From Linyphia triangularis (taxonomy: Eukaryota; Arthropoda; Arachnida; Araneae; Linyphiidae), in assembly GCA_963978545.1 (NCBI GenBank), contig OZ021722.1:36969365-37033364 (forward strand): a DNA stretch of 64,000 nt, written 5' to 3'. Below, in pieces: positions 11,381 to 22,567 of the stretch. Positions within the stretch are counted from its first letter, which is position 1; the number at the start of each line of letters is the position of its first letter. A program made the translations under genes and the position numbers. The notes under the pieces were generated by a model that saw only the letters and a program-made list of their open reading frames with translations, had not been told where the DNA came from and did no database searches.

Positions 11381-11391
11381 CACTCCCCACC
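11381..11391 (-). promoter_or_regulatory. Polypurine tract
   Basis: The minus strand reads GGTGGGGAGTG directly before the 3' LTR. This is the purine-rich RNase H-resistant primer site for plus-strand DNA synthesis expected at this place. Confidence 0.75.
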
Positions 11392-12065
11392 GATGAACAA
11401 TCAGTTCATCAACAATACAACTTAAGGAATTTGAGAGAAAATAACGTATATCTTAATTTATCATACAATATTCAAACAATAGATTTTCTAAAATATCTTA
11501 ACCATATCCAATACTGGTAAATGTAAAATATTCAAACATTAAATTTGTTCAAACTATTAATTATATAATAAAACATTTACTTTTAATTTCTGAAATAATA
11601 ATACAATAAAGAATCAATTACTCTTACACACATCAGATTTCTAAATAATCTAAATTCAATTAAGTATTAAAACATTTCAAATGTATAAAATAACATATCA
11701 AAATTATTTATCAAAATACAGAACAAATACGTTAATCTTAAACTAACAACCACAAATTCTAAACTTATACTAAATATATCATGCAAAACACTATTTTAAT
11801 GATACTTAATACTTTCATAATTTATATACAACTGTTGTATATGAAATCAAGCATTTAAAATTTCAATCAAAACAAACTTTTAAAGTGAAATCTATCTAAT
11901 TCACAATTAATGCAATACTAAATATTTAATCATTTGCACCTAAAGTAACTTAGATTATATATAGTGTCCATCTATATAAATTGTCTCTAAATTCAAAGTT
12001 ATTGCTTAGCTACAAATAGTTAATATCAAAATTCAACTACAAGTTTTAAAATTAGCCCTAAGTAT
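11392..12065 (-). other. Non-coding 3' region of the retrotransposon
   Basis: About 675 bp of very A+T-rich sequence between the pol stop and the polypurine tract. No envelope-like or other frame is visible. The 75-codon frame at 11293-11520 on the plus strand runs antisense across the LTR boundary and is not a gene. Confidence 0.7.
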
Positions 12066-15000
12066 TTAATTCAACTCTAAAGGATATAGAAGCTGGATCG
12101 GACGTCTGATCGTCCCAGACATCGTTTTCACCAGGCAGGATCGGACCTTTCCATCTCGCCCTGGGAAAACACTTTGAACTCTGCCGAGTCTCCACATGTT
12201 TCTGGGGCAATGCTCACCACCGATGAGGACAACGTCATCTGGTTTGAAGTTAGTGACAGGCTTCCCAGGTGAAGAACAGTTCGCACTTCGCAAGTTGAAT
12301 AAATATTCTCTTCTCCATCTATTCCAAAATTGGTTTAGTAGTTTTTGATGATAGTTGTATCTATTCACAATAGCGTTTCTGTTTAGTTGTTGAGGCAGTC
12401 TAACGGCAGGTAATGTTGATGGTCTATCTCCGACTAAGAAATGAGCAGGTGTGAGGGGATTCGGTTCATCATGAGCGTGAACGTAAGTTATCGGTCTGGA
12501 ATTTATAACACTCTCGATTTCTATAAGAATCGTTTCAAGTTGTTCTTGCGTTAGAGATGTTTTACCTACGACTTTTCGAAGACACATTTTCACTGATTTT
12601 ATCATGCGTTCAAATATTCCACCCCACCAAGCCGCTTTTTCTACATTAAATTTCCATTCGATACTACGGGATCCATAAAACTCTTTTACTTGAGGGTTAT
12701 TAAGAACTCTCCACATATGTTTGAATTCCAGATCACCTCTTTTGAACGTCTTCGCATTGTCTGAAATAATAACACTACACCAACCGCGCCTCGCAATAAA
12801 TCTCCTGAAAGCAAGCATAAAGCTTTCTGTTGTTAAATTGGGCACAATTTCTATATGAATGGCTCTTGTCACTGCACAAGTGCAAATTAACCCGTAAAAC
12901 TTTGAGTCTGATCCTTTTGTAAACAAAGGACCAAAGAAATCTAATCCTGTAACACTGAACGGAGGAGATTCCGTAATTCTGTATGATGGCAATGGACTAG
13001 TAATTTGATGTCCTGGTTGCGAGTTGTATCGTCTGCAAATTAAGCACTTTTTAAGAACGGATTTTATGAATTGTCTTCCTTTTAATATCCAGAAACGACT
13101 TCTAAGTTCAGCTAAAGTGGCCTCAACTCCAAAATGAAGAACTTTTTCGTGTGCATTTAATATTAAAAGTTCAGCAAATTTAGTTTTTGCAGCTAATATA
13201 AGCGGATGTTTTTCATCTACCGCACAATTAGATAATTGCAATCTTCCTTTTACTCGCAACTGATCATTTTCATCAAGAAATGGATTTAGTTGATAAATTT
13301 TAGAATTTTTATCTATTTCATCTCCACAATTAAGATCTTTAATTTCCTTTTCAAAAGATGCATTTTGAATTAATTTTACCCAATATATTTCAGCTTTTCT
13401 CAGTTCTTGAACAGTTAGAACTCCTGTTTGTTTTTCGGCACCAGCTTTAGAGTTATTAATGAATCTTTGTACCCATGCTGTGACTCTGTATAATTTAGAA
13501 AGTGTACTATAATTATCTATCTCTAAGATAGGACTAGGGGCAGGATTCACAACACATGAAAACTGTAGGGATTTTTCTGGATTCATTCTTCGCTCATCAG
13601 CAATAATTTCTTCATTAATTGGGGAAGAAATATCACGACTAAAGTTTAAATCTTTAACAAGCCAGTGTGGCCCGTACCACCAAATGGAATTGTTAATCAT
13701 TGATTCAAGTTTTTCACCTCTAGTCAGTAAATCAGCAGGATTATCTTTTCCTTTACAATGTCGCCAATTTTGAGGATCGGTTAATTCTTTAATTTCAACG
13801 ACCCTATTTGCAACAAAAGGTTTCCAATCTTTTGGATTCCCTTTAATCCAGGAAATAACAATAGTGGAATCTGTCCACATAAATATGTTATCTTCCGAAA
13901 TTTTGAATATACCTTTTAAGTACTTAGCTAAACGTGCTCCGATTACTGCCGCTAATAATTCAAGTCGCGGCAAAGTCAATGTTTTTAATGGAGCAACTCT
14001 TGACTTTGACATAATGAAACTAGTTTTACTTTTACCCTCTTCATTTGTATATTTTATATACGAACAAGCTCCAAATCCACATAAAGAACTATCAGAAAAT
14101 ATGTGAATTTCATAATTTGATTTAGAGTTCGATATTCCAGAAAAGTACCATCTATGAATTGATAAATTTGTTAAATGTTTCAGTTCAGAGTACCATTGTT
14201 CCCATTTTATTCTCATATATTCAGGTAATTCTTCATCCCAATCCAAACCCATTTGCCATAATGATTGATATAAACATTTTATTCTTATCACATAAGGAGC
14301 AATGAAACCAACAGGATCAAATATTTTGGCTGATGTTTGGATAATAAACCTTTTTGTATTTTGAGGATTTTTCAATCCCTCAATTAGAGATTTCATTTCT
14401 AATTTAAAGACATCTTCAATAGGATCCCAGATTATACCTAGAACTTTTAGAGAATTTTCATGCAACATGGCATCCCGAATAACATTATTTTTATCCCACA
14501 ATACACGTAAATGTTCAGAGTTAGTTTGGAATTTTCGTAAATTCATCCCTGCATCTTTCATAATATCAATTGCTTCCATTGATAATCTAAACGCTTCTTC
14601 AACCGAGTTTGTCCCGTGATATAAATCATCAACATAAAAAGAAGTGTTCAGCATTTCGCAAGTGTCCGGATATTGAACTTCGTATTTTCGTACATGATAT
14701 TTAATAGTAGCAGCTAGGATGAACGGTGAACACGTAGCACCAAAGGGTAATGAAGTCATCCTCATTAATTTAAATCTTTGATAATTTATCTTAGAATCGT
14801 CTTTAAACCACAAGAATTTTAAGTAGTTTCTTTCACTCTCGGTGATTCTAATTTGTAGAAAAGCTTTTTCTAAATCTCCAGCGAACACTACACGGCTTTT
14901 CCGAAAATTTAAAATTATATCCAAAACATTCGGATTTAGATTTGGGCCAGCTAACAAGCAATCATTTAATGACTTGTTATTTGTTGCACTACTGCTGCAG

Positions 15001-17387
15001 TCAAACACAATACGTACAGGTGAACTATTACTACCAGGTTTTATCACTGCACTGTGCGGCATATAATATCCAGATTTAGTATCATCATAACTTTCTTCAA
15101 TTATATTTTTATTTAATTGATCACCAAAGACTGATCTATAATTATCTAATAACCAGTCATTTTTTATTAATTTATTGCTTAAGTTAAAAAATCTCTTTTT
15201 AGCAATATCAAAATTACTGCTTTCTAAGTCGCAGTTATCTCTCCATATTAATCCCGTCTCATACCTATCATCAATAAATTTCAATTTATCCTCGAAGCTT
15301 TTTACTAATTCCATATCATTCCGCGACATCTGTTCACTTTCATCTGTAATACCCAGAGATTCCAATTTCCAGAACTGTTTTAAATAACTGTTTGTATCCT
15401 CATTAGCGAATTGAACTCCTAACTTAAACACAACCGCATTTGATGAACACGTGTTAGAGAATTTTCCATATCTTCCCATTACCGTAAATCCAAATATAGT
15501 TTCAATAAGTACCAATGAAGAATTTAATTTTATAAACTTTCCTGTGTTTACGATATAATCGCAGCCTAATAGGATTTCAACTTTTGTATCTGAAGTGGAA
15601 TGCGAATCGGCCATCTGGATATCATTTTCACTCATGTAAGTACGAATATCACCACATGGACTCTTGAGATTTGTTTCCGAAATATATGGCGTGATTAAAG
15701 CTTCTACGACCATTTTTTGTTTAGGGTTCTTAATGTTTGACAGTTCTACGCGCACAACGTCATAAATCCTTTCAAGTGGATCTCGCTGGCCAAAAGTATA
15801 AACTAAGAGGGATTCTTTCCTAATTGGGCGTAATTTCAATTTCTTTGTTAAGTTGGAAGTAATGAAAGTTCGATGACTACCATTATCGATAAGCAATCTA
15901 GATATTTCTGAATTATTTACCATTACTGAACAAGTCTGTAAATATATTGTTCCTTTTGATTCAGAATCGTTTTGCAAATAATTCATCGTATTTGTGATAG
16001 TAGTTTCTGAACTTGGGGAACTCTGCTCTGGGATTTCTCTTTTCGTTATCAAGTTATAACATATTGATTTATTATGATATAGTTTACCATTACAGTTATC
16101 ACATGGTTTTATTTTTGAACGACAAGCTGACGAATAGTGTTTTCCTTTGAAACACAAAAGACAAAGACCTTCTTTTCTTAAGATATCTCTTTTATCCTTA
16201 ACTGTGATGTCTTTGCATAAATGAGATTCGTGCTCTTTAGAGCAAAACAAACATTTCTTAACAAATGGTACAGAAAAAACTGCAGCCGTTGGGGTATTAT
16301 AACGAAATTTATTTTGCTTCTTATAATACGAATAATTTGATGGAGCATTCTTTTTACCTGTTGCGTTTTCATTTAGAGAAACTGTAGCTTCTCGACATTC
16401 TACTTCTGCACGAATAAACAGCAAAAGTTCATCGATATCAAATGTTCCTTTTTCACGTTGTTTTCGCGTGAATCCCAAAGCCAAATCATCTGGTATTACT
16501 TTTAACAATACCGAACTTAATAAGTTACCGTAACTTCCTGAGGTTACATTTAATGCACTTAAATTACGAATTTGAATTTCAATTTCATCGTATATTTTCC
16601 TAAGTGCTGCAATATTCGTAGAGCATTTTACTGGCTCAATATTAAGTAACTTATTCATGTGAGCGTTAATCACTAAATCTGAACGACCAAATCGTTCTTG
16701 TAGCAATGAGATTGCTTGCAAGTAATTTTCTTTAGACAGAGAAAATCCACTTACTGAATTTAAGGCTACGCCACCTAGCAGTGATTTAAGATAATTAAAT
16801 CGATCTATTTCATTTAAAGATTCATTATTATGAATTGCACTTTCAAATTGATTCCAAAAATCTAACCATTTACTTGGATCACCAAAATATCTGTCAATGG
16901 TTAATTTAGGAAGTTTAACTGTATTTCTCCCAGATCCTGGGCCAATTGAATCATTATGAGAGGCTACTTCTCGCATATTTTGAGAAATATTTGAATTATC
17001 ATTTTTGATAAGCCTCTTAATTCGAGATTTGATTTTGCATTTTATGGATATCAATTTCTCTTGATATTCCTGAGCGGATTCTATTTCTACAGGAATGTCC
17101 TTTTCTTCAAGAAGATTTTCAATTTCTGAATCTAACTCCTGCAAAAGGCGAGTTTTTTCCACAATCTGTTCTAAAAACTCTTCTAATAAATCGACTTCCT
17201 CAGAATTTTGATCGCTTAAATTAGTCTCAATTTTATTAATTAATCGTGTTGTAAGACCCCTCATCGAAGTTCTTTTCGATTTTAATTTCATTAATTCAGC
17301 CATGATCAAAGAAGAAAAGTACTTAATGTCACTTACCCCTTTCTCAGATAAGGGTATCGTCACCTTTGAACATTTGTCTTCGTTCAA
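12066..17387 (-). CDS. gag-pol: Gag-Pol polyprotein of a BEL/Pao retrotransposon
   Basis: A 1773-residue frame without internal stops. Domains in order are as follows. Coiled-coil-like N terminus, about 1-130. Gag-like DUF1759 region, about 160-330 (SKWLDFWNQFESAI). Three CCHC zinc knuckles at C379-C391, C409-C422 and C429-C443. Aspartic protease with LLIDNGSHRTF, catalytic D501. Reverse transcriptase, about 780-985, with D838 and FYVDD giving D920/D921. RNase H with D1099, E1143 and D1173. Integrase zinc finger H1413, H1418, C1448, C1451. Integrase core D1483, D1543, E1593, a D-x49-E spacing. C-terminal DUF5641-type domain, about 1660-1770. Length and order fit the BEL/Pao family, in which gag and pol are fused. 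The first ATG, 120 bp past the primer-binding site, is the natural start. All key catalytic residues are present. Confidence 0.95.
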   Translation of the reverse strand: MNEDKCSKVTIPLSEKGVSDIKYFSSLIMAELMKLKSKRTSMRGLTTRLINKIETNLSDQNSEEVDLLEEFLEQIVEKTRLLQELDSEIENLLEEKDIPVEIESAQEYQEKLISIKCKIKSRIKRLIKNDNSNISQNMREVASHNDSIGPGSGRNTVKLPKLTIDRYFGDPSKWLDFWNQFESAIHNNESLNEIDRFNYLKSLLGGVALNSVSGFSLSKENYLQAISLLQERFGRSDLVINAHMNKLLNIEPVKCSTNIAALRKIYDEIEIQIRNLSALNVTSGSYGNLLSSVLLKVIPDDLALGFTRKQREKGTFDIDELLLFIRAEVECREATVSLNENATGKKNAPSNYSYYKKQNKFRYNTPTAAVFSVPFVKKCLFCSKEHESHLCKDITVKDKRDILRKEGLCLLCFKGKHYSSACRSKIKPCDNCNGKLYHNKSICYNLITKREIPEQSSPSSETTITNTMNYLQNDSESKGTIYLQTCSVMVNNSEISRLLIDNGSHRTFITSNLTKKLKLRPIRKESLLVYTFGQRDPLERIYDVVRVELSNIKNPKQKMVVEALITPYISETNLKSPCGDIRTYMSENDIQMADSHSTSDTKVEILLGCDYIVNTGKFIKLNSSLVLIETIFGFTVMGRYGKFSNTCSSNAVVFKLGVQFANEDTNSYLKQFWKLESLGITDESEQMSRNDMELVKSFEDKLKFIDDRYETGLIWRDNCDLESSNFDIAKKRFFNLSNKLIKNDWLLDNYRSVFGDQLNKNIIEESYDDTKSGYYMPHSAVIKPGSNSSPVRIVFDCSSSATNNKSLNDCLLAGPNLNPNVLDIILNFRKSRVVFAGDLEKAFLQIRITESERNYLKFLWFKDDSKINYQRFKLMRMTSLPFGATCSPFILAATIKYHVRKYEVQYPDTCEMLNTSFYVDDLYHGTNSVEEAFRLSMEAIDIMKDAGMNLRKFQTNSEHLRVLWDKNNVIRDAMLHENSLKVLGIIWDPIEDVFKLEMKSLIEGLKNPQNTKRFIIQTSAKIFDPVGFIAPYVIRIKCLYQSLWQMGLDWDEELPEYMRIKWEQWYSELKHLTNLSIHRWYFSGISNSKSNYEIHIFSDSSLCGFGACSYIKYTNEEGKSKTSFIMSKSRVAPLKTLTLPRLELLAAVIGARLAKYLKGIFKISEDNIFMWTDSTIVISWIKGNPKDWKPFVANRVVEIKELTDPQNWRHCKGKDNPADLLTRGEKLESMINNSIWWYGPHWLVKDLNFSRDISSPINEEIIADERRMNPEKSLQFSCVVNPAPSPILEIDNYSTLSKLYRVTAWVQRFINNSKAGAEKQTGVLTVQELRKAEIYWVKLIQNASFEKEIKDLNCGDEIDKNSKIYQLNPFLDENDQLRVKGRLQLSNCAVDEKHPLILAAKTKFAELLILNAHEKVLHFGVEATLAELRSRFWILKGRQFIKSVLKKCLICRRYNSQPGHQITSPLPSYRITESPPFSVTGLDFFGPLFTKGSDSKFYGLICTCAVTRAIHIEIVPNLTTESFMLAFRRFIARRGWCSVIISDNAKTFKRGDLEFKHMWRVLNNPQVKEFYGSRSIEWKFNVEKAAWWGGIFERMIKSVKMCLRKVVGKTSLTQEQLETILIEIESVINSRPITYVHAHDEPNPLTPAHFLVGDRPSTLPAVRLPQQLNRNAIVNRYNYHQKLLNQFWNRWRREYLFNLRSANCSSPGKPVTNFKPDDVVLIGGEHCPRNMWRLGRVQSVFPGRDGKVRSCLVKTMSGTIRRPIQLLYPLELN

Positions 17388-17506
17388 CTAGTAGGTAATC
17401 CAATTGAAAATATGGCACACACAAATGCTTTTCATTCATGACTTTCCGTCAAAAGAAAAGACTTTGTTTCGTTAATCACAATATCTAAAGGCTTACAAGA
17501 CTTCTT

Positions 17507-17523
17507 CCCGGGTTTCGGCACCA
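17507..17523 (-). promoter_or_regulatory. Primer-binding site for tRNA-Phe
   Basis: The plus strand reads CCCGGGTTTCGGCACCA. This is identical to the 3' end of animal cytosolic tRNA-Phe including its CCA, so the minus-strand (genomic RNA) sense pairs with it over 17 bases. It lies three bases inside the 5' LTR. The tRNA comparison is from memory, and the perfect match over the conserved acceptor and T-arm end makes it firm. Confidence 0.88.
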
Positions 17524-17526
17524 AAA

Positions 17527-17796
17527 TGTGAAGGATTTTGACTTTGTTTTAATCTTAAATTAAAACACGTTGCTATAACAACAAACAACGTTTATTAACA
17601 ATTCCTTCGATCTTTACAAAATGCTAGGCCTATGCCTAAGCATTTCTCAAGCCAGTAGGTTCAGACGTCACAGCTCTAAAGCATGCGTCTTTCCTCTCAA
17701 AGGATCCGATGGCGAGTCTCTTTTTCCCTCTTCCACTAATGCCAGGCAGTGAAGTGCTGTGTAAGTGGTTTGGCCATCTGGTAAACATCCATGACA
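17527..17796 (-). repeat. 5' LTR
   Basis: 270 bp, one mismatch to the other LTR. On the minus strand it contains an AATAAA at 17596-17591 and an imperfect hairpin at 17618-17645. The promoter should lie here, but I could not pick a clear TATA box or initiator. Confidence 0.95.
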
Positions 17797-17801
17797 ACTA
17801 C
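17797..17801. repeat. 5-bp target-site duplication (5' LTR side)
   Basis: ACTAC, identical to 11106-11110. Confidence 0.9.
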
Positions 17802-20800
17802 TATGGTTCCGTTCGCCGCCTATGCTTAAGAGATTTTTACTCCAAACAAACCTACAAAAGCTACAGATTTGTGTAAAATACCAAAATTTAGCTATAATTA
17901 ACGACCTATAGCAATATTCGTTCCTTTAAGGCTAAAATATAAATACTGCAGAAATGTATCTATTTAAAGGCCTCGATAATTAGAAAGATTGTATAAAAAT
18001 TAATTGGGATTTCTAATCGGAGGTACTTTAACGTTCATTTGAATCGGTAAGTATAAAGGAAACATGTCATTAGGTTTTCTATTGGACATGACCCCATTTA
18101 CATATAAAGATTTATTTGAAAACTTCTTCCATTGCAACTAAAGACAGTTCAAATTTGATTCAAGACAGAGATATCATATTGAAACATTCGTTCGTATATT
18201 CTACCAAGTAGTTATCTACCAAATTTTCTAGAAAAACCCTCTAAAACAGCAACAATTTTATCGATAAAAAAATTCAAATAGACATGGTTTTTGTTATCTT
18301 ATATTCTCAACCTTAACAAGGGGAAATTTCAGCAATTCAATGTCACCAAATAATAAATTTGTTGTACCTAGAACTGTAATACCGTAATATTATAAACATA
18401 TATATAAATAGCTTTTCAGTGAAATTAACTGTCACAATAATACCTATTTTATCAAAGCATGTAATTCACAAAATCCATTTTTCAATTTTTATGTCAATCC
18501 TCTCTGAACTTTTACTAACTTTGGTGGGAAAAGAACACTAAAATATAGGAACGATTCCTATTAGCTATAAACCTAACAAAAACACTTTTAAAATAAATAA
18601 AGAAAAATAACCAAACTCCTAATACCTGAAACCTAGATATTTTCCAGACATCCCCTAACTTCTCACTTGAAACCTTCCAAAACCATCAAACACGATCAGA
18701 TCTTTCACCCCAAACTAATTTAGACTCCAAGATAACTCTTAATTTCTTCTCTCTTCTCTTTAAAATTTTTGAACTCGGATAAACAGGTCAGAAAGCCATA
18801 TCGAACCAAGAAGGGAGAAGAGGAAGACGTTTTCCAGAAGAGATGATTAATTGCCCGAATGGGGGGAGGGCATGTATTTAATTACACCCCTTTCTAGCGA
18901 TCAATCCACGCCACGTCGACGAGTCAGCCAACTTGGCGTAATACCCGAGACGGTAGCCAGCTGAATCTATTGGAGTCTTTACCGTCTTAAGGAATCATTT
19001 CTCAGGCCTCCTGTCATCAACCTTGTTTTCCGCTAATATTATTCCGCTGTTTTTTGTTGCTTATTATTAATATCGCAATGGGGAGTCTCTTGTTGTTTGG
19101 AGGTGAGCTTAATTATGGGGGTTTGCCTTTGTCGTTAGTATTGGGTGAACGAGTCTAAGTGTTTAGAGGATGATTGCTGATGGTATTAAAAAGATAATTG
19201 AAAGGGTTTTTTAGCGTTTAAATGGAGGGATTGGAAGTATCTGATTAAGTTTACATAATTAAACTAGTTTAGTTTATTTCTGTTGAATCAATCTGATAGT
19301 TTTTTATTTTATTGTTTTATAAATATTCCTATAATTTCTAAAATGTTATTATAACTTTATTATAATAAAGGTATTTGGTAACATTATCGTTATTGTAACT
19401 TATGCAATATTTTACTTAAAATAATGATTTATCTAACTTAAATGGAATACATTATTCCTGAAAAATATAAACGTGTTATTGTTTTAATTTATTTTAAATT
19501 CAATTTTAATCTCATTTTAGAATATACTTGTATCCTTAATATAAATATATTGAAATTTACAGTTGGTTTCAACTGTACTCCTAAATACAACTAGTTTTTA
19601 TTCATTAATATTCAAAAATTGATAAGATATATGGTGCTTGCTTCTTAGTGTAGTAACAGAATCCGGCTCTTTAGGGATAAAAGATAGTTTCCACTTCTGA
19701 AATTCAATCTTCTCTGTAGTCCTGTGGATTTATTTACATTTTTTTCATCAAGGAATGTAACACCGTAGGGGAAGGAAGCACTTAGAGAAAAAGAACCCTC
19801 TCTTAATTTCCTTCGCAAAATCCCTACCATTTTCCCTAAGGAGGGAAGAGTATGGATGAATGAATTGAAAGTGACGTTGCCAAATACCTATTGCAAAAGC
19901 AGGTTAAGTGTAATGCATTCTTTATTAATGGAGATATACTCTATAAAATCGATGGTGGTTTTTAAGGAAAAAGGTAAAAGTACCTAAGAAGAAAAATTAG
20001 TCAATAATTTATTCAGAAGTTTTATTGTGTGTGGTGTTATGTTTTTAAAAAGGAAAAAATATTTTAAATATCGGTATGCTGAATGCTTTTCGGTGTAATA
20101 TCTTAAAGTTAATTTGTAGCATTGCTTCATTCTCCTAGAACTGAATGGATATTTCTCTTCGTTAATTAATATTTGGGAGACTTTTCTTGATTTTTCAAGA
20201 TTCATTTTTTTTTTTTTTTTTTTTATGACTTATTCCGTTTTGCCTGTTTACTCAACTAAACTATAATTATCATAATGAACATATTTTAATCAAAATATTT
20301 CTCAAACTTTTACCTTTTGATGGTAGTGATTTTCATTTATGAATGATACACTTAAATTCATTAAGTGAAGTTCCAATAGTTGTTGTTTGTTAGATTTCCT
20401 GAAACAGGTATAGCATTTTTTTTTTTTTTTAATTTACGTACCTTTATTGTAAATATAATACTGTACAAATGCGAAATTTAATTCTGAAGATAATCGTAAA
20501 TGTAACACTAAACATGAAGATACTTATATCGTTAAATTATTTAACTACAAAGAATTCAGTACTTCTCAAGGAAATAAGCTATCCGCATATTAAGTAAGCT
20601 ATAAAAAGAATGCTCAAAAATTTATAAAATATTGAAAAAGATTATGCTTTTGAAATACACGATACTTCAAAATTAAACTTTTAAACGACACTCAACACCA
20701 AACGTGTGCATAAACTCGATCCTTAAAACATTCTCCCCTAGAATAAAAAAAGTGCACCCACAAAATAAAAATAAAGTAGTAAATAAATCAAAACTTTCCA

Positions 20801-22491
20801 ACCCTACACATAACCGTCCACTGCTTTTAAGCCAGAAATAAAAACATCACGCTCTGCAAAAACTTGACGAAAACTAAGAAATATCGCAGAAAAATTCCTG
20901 TTACCCTCATTGTTCTTCGAAGTCACGTCTTCATCCCCCCCCCCCTTCATTCACCCTATACGTTCGATATCTAGATTCAGTTCGAATTCAGGGCAGCAAC
21001 CCCACCTCCCCTTTTAACCCACGTGGGGAGTTTTGAATTACATGAAGCTGAGGCAGTTGTTATGCAACTAATATACTCCCTTCGTTGAACATTCAGACGA
21101 TTTTTATTTTCGTATACCCCTTGCCCCTCAGTCCTTTCTATTTCTGTTTTGACTGACCCCCATTCCTTCTTTTTTTTTTAGGTTCTATGCCCCCCCCCCC
21201 CCTTTTCAGAAGTCTTTCTTGCTCGTCAAACAAGCTGGGACGTGACTTGACTAATAACTTCCCAGTAGCAGATACATACGAGATTAAATAGGAAAAAAAG
21301 TTGAGTTAGAGCTAGGGATGATATTCGTGATGAAATTATTACTTCGGTGGATTGAATTTGGTATTGGAGACGGAAAATAATATTTAATAGATGAAAAAGT
21401 TTAATTAGATTTTTGTTTTGGTGAGGGTCTTTTTCTTTGGGGTATAGTTTGATCGAGACGTGATACGGATTTTATTCCACTCTGTAATAGAAGGGTTTTA
21501 TTTTAGTACATGATCTAGCGTTGTGTGAATTTGATCAAGTTATTAACCTATTAGTTTACTCTATAGGATTTATTTGGGGTTTTATTTTTCGAAAATAAAA
21601 ACTGCAATATGATATTTTGTTAAATAAATATTTGCTATTGGGAGTTTTTAAATAAACTTTAGTTGATATATTCCATTTCTATGCGATATACAAAATTACA
21701 TTAATAAAGAGGTACACTTATAATTCTGAGAAGTGTCTCGGATCATTCTTTGCTTAAGTAAAAAGTCGTATAGGATCAGGTGGGTGGAAATGGAGATATG
21801 ATGGAAATGAAGTTATATTAAAAACTTTTTTCACTATAAATTTAGATATTTCTTTTTTTACATTTTTCTGATAAAATATTTTATAATATTAAGTCAAGAA
21901 ATTCCTAATTAAGTTTTGTGATCTAGAAACATTATTATTGTGCTCAAACTTATTTGTTCATGCGTACATCATAGTGGCTATTAATAGGCGATATTGATAA
22001 ACTTTCTTGTTGTTCTTCCTTTATAAATAGACATAATCCTTATATTTAGCAGAGAATCTTTATGAGAGCAGAACTATATAAAACAAATTTAATAAATTTA
22101 TAATTTCTATTTTTTATGAATTTTCTTTTGTGGTGGAATAAAATTTAGGAAGGACTCGCTACCGGAGTATATTTACCACCATTTGGTGTCTATCAAGAAA
22201 AAGCAGCATATTTATTAATCTTGAACAGCTGGCGGACTACCAACGACATTTATGGTTCCATCTACTCTAACTGAATGTTAGTTATGTTTATTTGAACTCA
22301 TATAATTAACGTTTCTGAATGGGGCACAATATATTGTGAGCAGATAACAAAATGTTTAAAGCACCATTTGCACCGATAAAATTAATGAGTTTTATCATAA
22401 AATATTCAACAAAGTAAATTTTGGGAAACTATTATATCTTTCCTAACATTGATAATGAAGACTCCTATTTCATCTTTGTATTTATCACATA
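17802..22491. other. A+T-rich non-coding stretch
   Basis: No gene is supported. Notable contents are a G+C-elevated patch at about 18810-19040, T tracts at 20205-20224 and 20418-20431, C runs near 20936-20946 and 21191-21202, and generally short open frames. It could be intron or intergenic. Confidence 0.55.
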
Positions 22492-22567
22492 TTTGTTTGT
22501 TTGTTTGTTTGTTTGTTTGTTTGTTTGTTTGTTTGTTTGTTTGTTTGTTTGTTTGTTTGTTTGTTTT
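22492..22567. repeat. (GTTT)n microsatellite, about 19 copies
   Basis: An uninterrupted tetranucleotide array of about 76 bp. It creates an artificial repeating Phe-Val-Cys-Leu frame that is not a gene. Confidence 0.97.

Larger units (their letters stand above)
11111..17796 (-). mobile_element. Complete BEL/Pao LTR retrotransposon
   Basis: A 6686-bp minus-strand element. In transcription order it has the 5' LTR (17796-17527), tRNA-Phe primer-binding site (17523-17507), a short leader, one gag-pol frame (17387-12066), a ~675-bp non-coding tail, a polypurine tract (11391-11381) and the 3' LTR (11380-11111). LTRs begin TG and end CA, and ACTAC flanks the whole. The LTRs differ at a single position (11252 versus 17668), so insertion was recent. 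There is no envelope-like frame. Every part expected for autonomous activity is present, so it may still be competent to move. That last point is inference. Confidence 0.95.

Noticed and set aside
11293..11520. 75-codon plus-strand frame
   Set aside because: It runs antisense across the LTR and the retrotransposon's 3' non-coding region.
13864..16372. Several 64-80 codon frames inside the retrotransposon
   Set aside because: Shadow frames of the long gag-pol frame.
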